DNA of 64,000 nt from Bacteroidota bacterium (GTDB lineage: Bacteria; Bacteroidota; Bacteroidia; Bacteroidales; FEN-979), in the NCBI GenBank assembly GCA_026391835.1, contig JAPLDF010000009.1:1-64000 (forward strand). The letters run 5' to 3'. A program made the translations under genes and the position numbers. The first letter of the stretch is position 1. Each line of letters begins with the position of its first letter. The notes under the pieces were generated by a model that was not told where the DNA came from, searched no databases, and saw only the letters and a list, made by a program, of their open reading frames with translations. Shown piece by piece: positions 52,207-62,300 of the stretch.

Positions 52207-55143
52207 TTACTCTGTTTTCGCAACCAGGCAAGAACCTTTGCGGCTGGCAGAAATTACCCTGACCAGGTATAACCCGGAAGGGATACCTCCAAGGCAGAAT
52301 TCATATTTCTCCTGGTCCGTAAACGAAACGGATATGATTTTCTTACCGTTCAAATTATAAATTTCCACCCCGGTTTTCTCGGAAGGATTATATCCATTCA
52401 GCTCCAGGGTAAATTTGCCGGTGGTTGGGTTTGGATATACACTGAAAAAAGATCTCTCCGGGCCCGGGATATTTTCACTGTTTTCTGCAACAGCGGATGG
52501 TTTTGATTGCATGGGGCAATAGGGGCCACCCGGGGCGATAGATGCATGGAGATAGCCTCCTGGTTCAACCAGGGTTCCGGGATAAAAACGAATGTTCTGG
52601 CCCGCTATCATTTCCGCGCTTTCCCCGTTTGCAATGGTAAATGTAGCATCGTTTCCGGCCACAAGGATGGTTTCGGTAGCATCAAAACACTGGGTACCCT
52701 CAGGGGTGGGGCTATTGATGTTCAGGACGATCGGAACACCATTTCCGGTAACCAGGATGTTGTCGATACCCCAGTACCACCCATTGGTGCTCGTATAGTT
52801 CCATTTAAATTTTACCTGTGGCTGGCCTGACAGCGCCTCAATTAACTGGCTGAAAGTCACCGGGTTTGTCGCCGAGGTGGTTGTAAACTGCTGTATTTGT
52901 ATCCATGACACACCGTTGTTGATGCTGTATGATAAAGTACCTGACGAACCGGAATAGCCCTTGAAATAATGATCAAACTGCAAGGTGATCCCGGTATAGC
53001 CCGAAAGGTTCATGGTTGGTGTGATCAGGTCAGCGTTTTGTGCACCACTGTTTCCAAAGCTATTGCAGTCAAGATAGGCATAGGTTCCCGTCAGTGCAGG
53101 ATTCGGGCTCTGCCCTGTCGTCGTTCCAACTTTCCAGACATGCCCTGTGCCCTGGTGATCCACCTGCGTCCAGCAGACCGGGAAAGTGCCCCCGGAGAAA
53201 CTTTCGGCATACGGCAGCGCCATAATATTGCAGTTTACGACCTCAATATAATTTGTCTTGGTTTCTGCATCGCTGCCATATGCATTGGTTGTTGCAAGGG
53301 TGACGGAATAAGACCCCGGAGCAGTAAACTGAACATGAGGATCCCGGGACGATGAGGTTGTTCCTAAAAGATAGGCCACTGTTGAAGGAGAAAAACTCCA
53401 CTCCCATGTGGTGGGGGCATTGCATGAAACATCGTTTAAACCGATCCCTGTCCCGATGGGCGGGTTGGTGTTATCTGCCACAAAATCAGATACCGGGGAT
53501 ACGGTTGTCAAAATCCCGCTGAGGACCATCGCGAATGCCTGGGATCCCCCGGTTAATGTACCCTTATGGTTAACGGTTATCGTATAGGAGGCTCCCTGTA
53601 CCGGGTTTTCAATGTAGACGACCTCTGTGTTGTCAACATCATTTTTCGTTACGTTTGTTGCAGGGTTTCCAGGGTTATTACGGTCGAGTTTCCATGGATA
53701 GCAAGTGATTCCCGAGGATGTAATCCGTATATCAAGGTCATTTTTCAGCATGGGGGTTACCGGATCGAGTGAGGCTGCAACCGGAACCCCGGGCTGGTCG
53801 GTCCATACAATGGTGACTTTTAAGGGTCCGCATCCCAGGGCCGTTACTTCCCGGGTATAGATGCTTCCGTTGTTCAGGGTTAATTCCCTTATGATATCCT
53901 CCGTTTGATTATCTGAAATTTTCAGTGCAGCTTTTTTTGTGTTCATCAAACCCCATCCGAACATATAATCAGGTCCCATCGCGGGACCGGCTTCATCCGC
54001 CGTGTGGATAACCAGCGCCTTTAATGTGGCCGAACGCAGGTATTTTCCCCGCAGGGAGAAATAATATTGTTGTAACAATGCGAGAGATCCGGCCACTGAT
54101 GGCGTTGCCATTGATGTACCGCTCATGGTTGCATAGCTGGTGCTGCCCGCACTAGAGGTCGAATAAAGGGCTTCTCCGTTGGCAACAATATCCGGTTTAA
54201 TCCTTCCGTCATCAGCCGGGCCCCAGGAACTGAAGCCTGTATGTGTTTGCTTCACATCCGTTGAACAGAGATAGCCTCCCGGAATGTCATCGACAGCACC
54301 CACAGTCAGGATGTTTTTAGCGACACCCTGCTGATCGATGCAATCATAGGGCCCGTCGGCAGGATGCCCGGTTCCTGATTCGCCACGATCATTGCCCGCC
54401 GATTTGCAGATTAACAGGTAAGGTGCATTCCACGCGACCTGGTCCCATTGCATGGCATGATAGTCATAAAATCCAAACAGATAATCTTCCTGGTTGCTGA
54501 TGCCCGGGTTTCCATACCAGGTTGCTCCGCACCAACCCCGGGTATATCCATAGGAGTGATTGCTTATCAGCGCACCGGAAATAGCTTCGGTGGCCATTTC
54601 AGCAATATCGGAATTCCAATCGAAGGAGCGTAAACCTGCATTGAATGCCATTCCTTTTGCACCTGCAGCAATTCCCGAGGCCATGATGGTTCCGGCAACA
54701 TGGGTTGAATGAATATTCGTGGCGACGCCATCAACCACGGTTACCCTTGTGTCAAACTCCTGGTGGGTGGACAATACGCTCCCTGCATCCCATTCCCGTA
54801 CAGATATTCCTGCACCTGTTAAATTTAATCCTGCCCCGCCACCAGGATAAACCTGGCCTGTTGAAATAGTTGCTGCAGCATTAGAATTGTCGGTTTTATA
54901 GTATTGAGGGCGCCCGTAAGCATCGATGTACTGGATTTCGAGGGATGATCCCCCGGTCTCTGCTTTGACCGGATAGCCATTGCGCCCGGCCCATGCCACT
55001 GCCCCGGATTTTTTGACCTGGTAATTCCTTGTTTCCCTGATGGCAATTGCCCTGAGGGAATCAGCCTGGAGGATGGTTTGAGAATAACATGGATATGCCG
55101 GGAATAACAGTACGGCACACAGGGATATAAGAAGAGCCTTCAT
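52207..55143 (-). CDS. Secreted S8 subtilisin-like serine protease with T9SS sorting domain
   Basis: A 978-residue protein with signal peptide. The S8 domain (about 110-405) has Asp119 (SVREWDAG), His148 (HSTHVAGTI), oxyanion Asn251 (KSAGND) and Ser344 (SGTSMATPSVAG). A beta domain typical of extracellular S8 proteases follows to about 560. Then a PKD-like module (563-655, TWEWSFSPS, GSYSVTLATTNAYG), a jelly-roll (658-825, LPYAESFSGG, FPVCW, WYWGIDNILV), the coathanger-like module and the sorting domain (VYPNPTTGKFTLEL, GLYLVRV). It is an endoprotease released or anchored at the surface and lies next to the M14 carboxypeptidase, so the two may act on the same proteins. Confidence 0.95.
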   Translation of the reverse strand: MKALLISLCAVLLFPAYPCYSQTILQADSLRAIAIRETRNYQVKKSGAVAWAGRNGYPVKAETGGSSLEIQYIDAYGRPQYYKTDNSNAAATISTGQVYPGGGAGLNLTGAGISVREWDAGSVLSTHQEFDTRVTVVDGVATNIHSTHVAGTIMASGIAAGAKGMAFNAGLRSFDWNSDIAEMATEAISGALISNHSYGYTRGWCGATWYGNPGISNQEDYLFGFYDYHAMQWDQVAWNAPYLLICKSAGNDRGESGTGHPADGPYDCIDQQGVAKNILTVGAVDDIPGGYLCSTDVKQTHTGFSSWGPADDGRIKPDIVANGEALYSTSSAGSTSYATMSGTSMATPSVAGSLALLQQYYFSLRGKYLRSATLKALVIHTADEAGPAMGPDYMFGWGLMNTKKAALKISDNQTEDIIRELTLNNGSIYTREVTALGCGPLKVTIVWTDQPGVPVAASLDPVTPMLKNDLDIRITSSGITCYPWKLDRNNPGNPATNVTKNDVDNTEVVYIENPVQGASYTITVNHKGTLTGGSQAFAMVLSGILTTVSPVSDFVADNTNPPIGTGIGLNDVSCNAPTTWEWSFSPSTVAYLLGTTSSSRDPHVQFTAPGSYSVTLATTNAYGSDAETKTNYIEVVNCNIMALPYAESFSGGTFPVCWTQVDHQGTGHVWKVGTTTGQSPNPALTGTYAYLDCNSFGNSGAQNADLITPTMNLSGYTGITLQFDHYFKGYSGSSGTLSYSINNGVSWIQIQQFTTTSATNPVTFSQLIEALSGQPQVKFKWNYTSTNGWYWGIDNILVTGNGVPIVLNINSPTPEGTQCFDATETILVAGNDATFTIANGESAEMIAGQNIRFYPGTLVEPGGYLHASIAPGGPYCPMQSKPSAVAENSENIPGPERSFFSVYPNPTTGKFTLELNGYNPSEKTGVEIYNLNGKKIISVSFTDQEKYEFCLGGIPSGLYLVRVISASRKGSCLVAKTE

Positions 55144-55599
55144 AATGTAGCAGTTTGAGTTGGCACTTTCGTACCACTGGAAAAAACGGCAATGAATATT
55201 CTTTCGAATAAATCACTGCAGGTACACGAGTCGGAGTTGAAAGCAAATTCTTCAAGGGATTATTATGAGTTGTTAAGGCTCATGCTAAGATAAACACCAG
55301 GTAAGGGCCTTCCGGTATTTCTCATTGCAACATATGGGCCGGAAAGAGAGAAAAAAAGAATTGTGCCAGAAGAAGATGTTATTCGGCTAACAATGAAAGC
55401 AAAAGAAATTATTTATTTTCAAATCGGAAATTATTCAGGCTGACGACATCAGATTGAGGCCGCCCTTAAACTAAAATAATCGCGTATATGTGCGAAAACG
55501 CACGGGGGGAATCACAAGGACACCAAATCCTGAAGGGATATAATCTGGAACTGTCACACAGTTCTCCTGTGCGCAACACAAAGAAGGAGATTTCCTGCC
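55144..55599. other. Intergenic region, no gene seen
   Basis: 456 bases between the S8 protease and the first propeller gene, without a credible frame. Two small perfect hairpins lie just past the stop of the propeller gene: GAACTG/CAGTTC (55548-55564) and GTGCG-AAAA-CGCAC (55490-55503). Neither is followed by a T-run. Confidence 0.45.
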
Positions 55600-58500
55600 T
55601 CAGTCAATTTTTACAATTCTGGATGAACCGTGCCGGCTTCCCGAAACCACCCTGATCAGGTACAACCCTGAGGGTTTTCCCTCCAGGGAGAAATCGTGTT
55701 TCATCTCATCAGTGAATCCAGTGGAAATAATTGTTTCCCCCTTCGTGTTATTGATGACCACACTGGTTTTTTCAGCAGGAACGTACCCGTTCAGCGCCAG
55801 GGTGAAAGTCCCTGTGGTTGGATTAGGATAGACACGGAAGAAGGGTTTTTCAGGTTTCGTGCCATTTTCGGAGGTTGCCGCAACAATGGCTGATCTGGCA
55901 GGTCCGACACAGTAAGGTCCGCCGGGGGCGATGTACCCAAGCAGGTAACCGCCTGGGATGACTGTCGTTCCGGGATAAAAGATGATATTCTGACCTGCAA
56001 CCATGGTGGCGCTTCCCCCGTCCTGAACAATAAAGGTGGTTCCGCTGCCTGCCACGGAAATGGTCTGGGCTGCATCAAAACAGCCGGGATCTGTAACCAC
56101 GATGTTCTGCAATACCCGGCTGTCGGGAATATTGACCGCGACATCATCAAGGCAGATGCCGTGTCCCCATCTGGCATTTCCTTCAAAAGCGATGTAATAG
56201 TCACCGGAGACACCCGGCAGTGCAATCGTCTCACGTGTCCATGAGGGAATCGTGCCGGTATAGGATGCCAGCAGGGTCCATGTGCCGCTGGCGGAGGTCC
56301 TGTAAAAAACGGAAAGCAAATCCTGGGAGCCATACCAAGCCGATTGTGTATGCCAGAAGGTGAGCTGGGGGTCGCTGACGGATAGCAGGTTCAGCGCAGG
56401 TGTGATCAGCCTTGTTTTGTTGTCGGCCGAAGAGTTGTCCTTTAAACATGCATTATGGGTGCCGCCATGGGCTGTTGCCGGATTGCTGATGCCATTGCCG
56501 GCAACAAAGATCCAGCTGAGGCCTGAATTGTTTACCTTTTCCTGCGACCAGCAGGTGGGAATGTAGCCTCCGTTCTCAAAACCTTCTGTCCAGGGAAAAG
56601 CAGAAATGGTACAGGTGGTTGCATTTATATAATTCGTTTTTGTCATCGTGTTGGCCCCCATTGCATTGGCAGACGTTAACACAACCGTATAGGGAACGGG
56701 CGCATTGAACTGCACCAGCGGATTTTGGGACGATGAAGTTGTTCCGCCCACAAACGTAACACTTGCAGGGCTGAATGACCATGACCATGAGGCTGGATAG
56801 TTTCCCGACAGGTCGCTCAAAGTGACCGTTTGCATGATCAGCGGATTCGTTGAGGACGCTGAAAAATCGGCTGACGGGGGATTCGTGGCAATATAGCAGC
56901 TGACCGCTGCCACCCATCCCGTTTTGGTAATGCTGCCGTCGGAATGAAAACGGAAAGTCAGCGCTCCCGCGGCGTTGGATGCCGTGACTGTTCCGGGGCC
57001 GGCGGTGCCGTGATATTTGCCGATGACGGGTGCAGCGCTATTTACGCCATTGTAAATTGTAAGCGTATCCCGGTTCAATTCCGTTGTGAACGAAGAAAAA
57101 GCAAACCGGATCTTTGACCCGGCCGTGGAGGGGTAAAATGTTTCGGTATATGTTTCACTGTTCAGGTAATTGCCTGTGGGGCCACCGGTATCATAAAAAG
57201 TGCCGGAACACGTGGTAACTGTACCATTCGAAATGTTAAATACCGGGGGAGTGACCGTGATATACCCGGTCCGGGCCAGGGTGTCAGATCCGCCCTGTTT
57301 TGTCACGATGAGCGTAACGTCATAGGTTCCGGGAGTAAGATAGGTTACCGGCAGAGGATACCGGCCGGCAAAGGATGACGGGGTTCCTCCCGGGAAGGAC
57401 CACATCCATGCATCCGGGCTGCAGGAAGAGTTATCGGTGTACGTTACGGAATTTTCACCCGGAATGGAGACCGGTGTCCCTGAGAATCCTGCAATCACAT
57501 TTTTCACGGTGAGGTAACCGGTTTTGGTTTCCGTATCCTCGGTTACCCCATCGGATACAGTGAGGGAAACATTATATGTGCCCGGGATTTCATAAGTGAT
57601 CACCGGCGGGTCCTTGCCGACAAATGCGGATGGTGTGCCACCGGGGAAATCCCAGGTCCATGAGGTTGGATACCCGGTTGATAAATTTTCAAAGGTGACT
57701 CCCGAACCGGAGCATATTTTTGTTTGGCTGGCAGAAAACCGGGCATTCGGGCCCAGCTCAAACGGGGAGACATAGGTCATATATGCACCTCCCCTGTTAT
57801 CTGTCCAGCATGGATAGACTTTTCCGCCTTTTGAGGTAATGCCTAGATAATCACCCATATATCCATCAGCGAGACCCGGAATAGCGGCCGGGGTGAAAGC
57901 CACGTCACTCACCTTGAAGTCGGTCCATGTAGTTCCGGCATCGGAGGAACAGGCTGTGAAAACCTCACATTGGGTGGCGGAAACATTCCTGTCATCATAA
58001 AACACCACGCTCAGCACCCCGGTTTCAGGATCGCAACTGATCCAGGGAAAGTAGGCTTCCCTGCCTGCCACATTGGCTCCCTGGTTAACGCGTACAGGGG
58101 TGGACCAGGTGGCACCTCCATTTGTTGATCTTACCAGGTAAACACTTTTGTTTGTGCCGGTATTGATCCCGGGGGAGCCGGTATTTGTCCATACAATATA
58201 AATGTTGCCGTTGTTTGGACCGCCGCTGATATCGACTGCCATGACCGGATAGGAATTTACCCTGTGATTTTTGGACACAGCCGTTTTTCTGATTCCCCTT
58301 ATATTGGAAACAACCCTGGTTGCTGCAGAATAGCTGACACCTCCGTCATTTGATTTGGCAAATCCGATGGCTTTTTCATCTGCCGGCCAGCTGTCATAAA
58401 TTGCCCAGGCGGCATAAACCTCCCCGCCAGGCCCCGTCTGAAGGTTGACACCCTGGTTGAGATTGCCGGCGTTTACAGCTGTACTGATACATAATGGAGC

Positions 58501-59256
58501 ACTCCAGCCAATCCCATTATCAATGGATCGGGAAATTTTTATTTCGGAATCATCGGTGCCGCCAAAGTCAGTCCAGGCCACATAAAGATTGCCTTCGTAA
58601 GGACTGGTGCTTTTGTTGTCGATCCACATGTGGTTTTTATCGCAAAGGTCCCCGGGATTTGGTGCTACAGCAGATGATGTCCAGGAAGTTCCATTGTCGG
58701 AATAGGCGATACCCTGCCCGTTTGCGATGTTGATGAAGTTTACATATTCGCGTCCGTTCAACCCGATAGCAGCAGCCGGGTCCCCGCCGTTGGTCCCGCC
58801 CGCTCCGTACTGGCTGCCGCTCCAGCCGATTCCGGAGTTGGACGACTTGAAATAGTTTGCGCCGTAAATGGTACCATATGCGCTGCCGGTCCATGAAGTA
58901 GAGTTGTTGGAATTCAGCAGGTGATCGGCATTATCCGGGTCGACAAAAAGGGAGTTCTCACTTTCGGTTACATTCGCGAGACCGGTAACCGGGATGTCGG
59001 GCGAATTGGCGGTTTTGACTCCCCTTGCAATAATCCTGTCGCCTTTGAAAACAGCAGGCACCAATTGAACTGGAGGATTATAGGGGGTAAGTCCTTTTCC
59101 GGCCATTTTCATCCAGTAGTTCAGGTTGTCCACCCGGTTATCTACCTGGTCAATAATCCTTTTTTTTAAGAGACTACTACCGGGCTGTTGTGCAAAACCA
59201 ATCGAAAAAACGAGAAGCAAAACAGTCAAACAGAGGAAACTTCTGCGTTTCTTCAT
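55600..59256 (-). CDS. T9SS cargo protein with BNR/sialidase-like propeller, PKD and CUB modules
   Basis: A 1218-residue secreted protein. Residues about 95-500 form a six-bladed propeller with Asp-box-like repeats (SDNGTSW, SNDGGVSY, STNGGATW, SSDAGTTW). Catalytic residues of true sialidases are not evident, so sialidase activity should not be assumed. Then come PKD modules (505-585, 587-668), a CUB-like domain (674-788, TFYDTGGPTGNY, DTLTIYNG, LTFRFHSDGS), a third PKD (793-880), a jelly-roll (883-1045, FPWTEGFENGG), the coathanger-like module (1048-1118) and the sorting domain (1137-1218, VYPNPTTGTFTLAL, SRIVKID). It is a tandem paralogue of the gene at 59305, 48 bases away on the same strand. 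Binding of cell-surface or environmental glycans is a guess. Confidence 0.88.
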   Translation of the reverse strand: MKKRRSFLCLTVLLLVFSIGFAQQPGSSLLKKRIIDQVDNRVDNLNYWMKMAGKGLTPYNPPVQLVPAVFKGDRIIARGVKTANSPDIPVTGLANVTESENSLFVDPDNADHLLNSNNSTSWTGSAYGTIYGANYFKSSNSGIGWSGSQYGAGGTNGGDPAAAIGLNGREYVNFINIANGQGIAYSDNGTSWTSSAVAPNPGDLCDKNHMWIDNKSTSPYEGNLYVAWTDFGGTDDSEIKISRSIDNGIGWSAPLCISTAVNAGNLNQGVNLQTGPGGEVYAAWAIYDSWPADEKAIGFAKSNDGGVSYSAATRVVSNIRGIRKTAVSKNHRVNSYPVMAVDISGGPNNGNIYIVWTNTGSPGINTGTNKSVYLVRSTNGGATWSTPVRVNQGANVAGREAYFPWISCDPETGVLSVVFYDDRNVSATQCEVFTACSSDAGTTWTDFKVSDVAFTPAAIPGLADGYMGDYLGITSKGGKVYPCWTDNRGGAYMTYVSPFELGPNARFSASQTKICSGSGVTFENLSTGYPTSWTWDFPGGTPSAFVGKDPPVITYEIPGTYNVSLTVSDGVTEDTETKTGYLTVKNVIAGFSGTPVSIPGENSVTYTDNSSCSPDAWMWSFPGGTPSSFAGRYPLPVTYLTPGTYDVTLIVTKQGGSDTLARTGYITVTPPVFNISNGTVTTCSGTFYDTGGPTGNYLNSETYTETFYPSTAGSKIRFAFSSFTTELNRDTLTIYNGVNSAAPVIGKYHGTAGPGTVTASNAAGALTFRFHSDGSITKTGWVAAVSCYIATNPPSADFSASSTNPLIMQTVTLSDLSGNYPASWSWSFSPASVTFVGGTTSSSQNPLVQFNAPVPYTVVLTSANAMGANTMTKTNYINATTCTISAFPWTEGFENGGYIPTCWSQEKVNNSGLSWIFVAGNGISNPATAHGGTHNACLKDNSSADNKTRLITPALNLLSVSDPQLTFWHTQSAWYGSQDLLSVFYRTSASGTWTLLASYTGTIPSWTRETIALPGVSGDYYIAFEGNARWGHGICLDDVAVNIPDSRVLQNIVVTDPGCFDAAQTISVAGSGTTFIVQDGGSATMVAGQNIIFYPGTTVIPGGYLLGYIAPGGPYCVGPARSAIVAATSENGTKPEKPFFRVYPNPTTGTFTLALNGYVPAEKTSVVINNTKGETIISTGFTDEMKHDFSLEGKPSGLYLIRVVSGSRHGSSRIVKID

Positions 59257-59304
59257 AAGGTTTGGGAAGTGTTGGATTATGTTGGTGCCAGTATGGCATG
59301 ACTG

Positions 59305-62300
59305 TTATTGTTTTATAATCCGTGTGGTTCCTGAGCTTCTTTCACTGATGACCCGGACCAGGTAGATGCCCACCGGTCTTCCGGAAAGCGAAAATTCCTG
59401 CAACATCTCATCGATGATCTCGGCGGATATGATTTTTTCGCCTTTCATGTCATAAATCTCAACACTGGTTTTTTCTGCAGGAACGTACCCGTTCAGCGCC
59501 AGGGTGAAAGTCCCGGAAGTTGGATTTGGATAGACACGGAAGAAGGGTTTTTCAGGTTTCATGCCATTTTCGGAGGTTGCCGCAACAATGGCTGATTTAG
59601 CAGGTCCGATGCAGTAGGGTCCGCCGGGGGCGATATACCCAAGCAGGTAACCTCCCGGGTCGACCGTGGTTCCCGGATAAAAGATGATATTCTGACCGGC
59701 AACCATGGTGGAACTGCCCCCGTTCTGAACGGTAAAGGTGGTTCCGTTGCCTGCCACGGAAATGGTCTGGGAAGCGTCAAAGCACTGGGTGCCGGTAATT
59801 GTAATGTCGTTAAGGTTCCGGATGCCTGGAATGTTGTTCACGGTCATCGATATGGTATTTGAAGTGGCCGGATTTCCCGTTGTGCAGCTTGCGCTTGAGG
59901 TTAAAATACATTTAACCACATCACCGTTTACCGGGGTATAGGAATAGGAATCCTGGTTTGACCCGGCATTGGTATTGTTTACCTGCCACTGGTATGAAGG
60001 CGTTGCCCCCCCGTTGACCGGGGACGCAGTGAATGTTACAGGAGTTCCTTCGCCAACCGGGTTGGCCGATGCTGCGATCGATACACCAACCGGAACAATC
60101 GGGTTCACGGTCATGGTCACCGTATTTGAGGTGGCCGGATTTCCGCTTGTACACAGGGAGTTTGATGTCAGGATACATGTCACCATGTCATTGTTAACGG
60201 GCACATAGGAATAGGATGTGCTGCCGGTGCCGGCATTTGTTCCGTTCACTTTCCACTGGTAAGCCGGGATTGTTCCGCCGTTGACGGGTGTTGCCGTAAA
60301 TGTAACCGGGGTGTTGGGGCAGATGTTGCTGGCCGACGGAGAGATGGAAACACTCACAGGATATGTGGTTCCGCAGGTGTAGGTAATGGCAACCGCATCT
60401 ACATACCAGTAGTCATATTGGAAAAGGTTCCCCTCAATGGTAAATGCGATCAGGGTATTTGTAGAGTTCAGGTTGCTGAGCACCGTCGTACTTACTGTTT
60501 CCGGGCCTACGTTGGCAGCCGTGGAAGCAATGGACCACGCCTCGTTGGTCCAGGTGGTCCCGTTCGTGCTTGACTGGATCCTCAGGGTGCAACCGGTGCC
60601 ATAGGCATCCAGCATATGTTTGAAGCTCAGGTTGAGCTGCGAAACTCCGGTGGTATTGATTGGAGGGGTGACCAGCCGGGTGATAGCCGGGCTGATATTC
60701 TGATAGGTTGATTTCATCTCATAGGCAGCCCCCCCTGCGATTGCAGTATTTGAAACCGTCCATTTGTCGACAGCTCCCGTGCCGGATATTTGTTTTGTCC
60801 AGCATCCCGGAAGGGTAGCAGTGGCAAAGTTTTCGGCGAATGGCAGCGAAGCCACCCCGCACAGGGTTGTTGCCGTGGCGGATAACCCCGATGAATAGGA
60901 ATTGCCTGCATCGTAAGAGAATGCCTTGTAAAAATATGCGGTATTCTGACTGAGGGATGTGTGGTTGAAAGCAGCCAGGCTCCCGCGATACAGAACGGTT
61001 CCTCCTCCTGTAATTGTTCCCCCGGTTGAATACACGGTACCATTAACAGGAACGCCAAAGGTATTTGTCGGCGCCCAGACAATCATGACGTCATTGTTGC
61101 TGACGTTCTTTGTCCATCCCAGGTTTATCTGTGAAGTGGAGGCAGTGGTGGCAGTAAAAGCGGCAGGATCGGCTACGATACCGGTAACACAGCTGATGGA
61201 GGCGGCCCATCCATCGTAGGTGAGACTGACGTCGGAGCGGAACCGGAACGTTAGCGCCCCGTAAGCATTTGTCGCCAGGACAATCCCCGGGCTTAATGAA
61301 CCGTGATATTTCCCGATCAGCGGTGCCGAAGAATTGATCCCGTTATAGATCGTCAGGGTGTCATACCCTGATTCTGTTACGAACGAGGTAAAGTTAAAAC
61401 GGAGCATGGCCCCGGGGGTGGAGGGATAAAAAGTTTCCGTGATGACTTCGTTGTCCATGTATATGCCTGTCGGGCCGCCGGTATCGTAGAAGTCGCCGGT
61501 ACAGGTTGTAACAGATCCGCTGGCAATGTTGAATATCGGCGGTGTAACGGTAATATAACCGGTTTTTGTTTTGGTGTCGGAACCCGATGGTTTCGTTACT
61601 GTCAGGGACACGTTGTAGGTGCCAAGGGTGTTGTATGTAATTGCCGGCGGGGTTTGCCCGTTGTAGGACGATGGCGTGCCGCCGGGGAATGACCAGGCCC
61701 ACGACACAGGACTGCAGGATGAATTGTCGGTGAAGGTAACCGTATTTCCCACCACGACCGTTGTGGGTGTGCCTGTGAAACCGGCAATCACATTCTTGAC
61801 GGTGATGAATCCTGTCTTGGTTTCAGTGTCGGTTGTTACGCCATCAGATACCGTGAGGGATACATCATAGGTACCGGCTGTACTGTAAGTGATTGCCGGG
61901 GGAGTTTTTCCGACAAAAGTGGCGGGTGATCCTCCCGGGAAACTCCATGTCCACGATGTTGGCGGACCGGTTGAAACATCCGAGAAGGTAATTCCCGAAC
62001 CCGAGCAAACAGTGGTGTTTAACGATACAAAATCGGCATTCAGCCCCAGCTCAAACGGTGAAACGTAGGTCATATATACACCGCCCCGGTTATCGGTCCA
62101 GCAAGGATATACTTTTCCGCCTTTTGATGTAATCCCGAGGTAATCGCCCATGTAGCTGCTGGCGAGGCCGGGAATGGCGGCAGGGGTAAAGGCCACGTCG
62201 CTTACCAGGAAATCGGTCCATGTATTGCCGGCATCGGTCGAATACGCTGAATAAACTTCACACTGGGTGCTGGAAACATTCCTGTCATCATAGAATACGG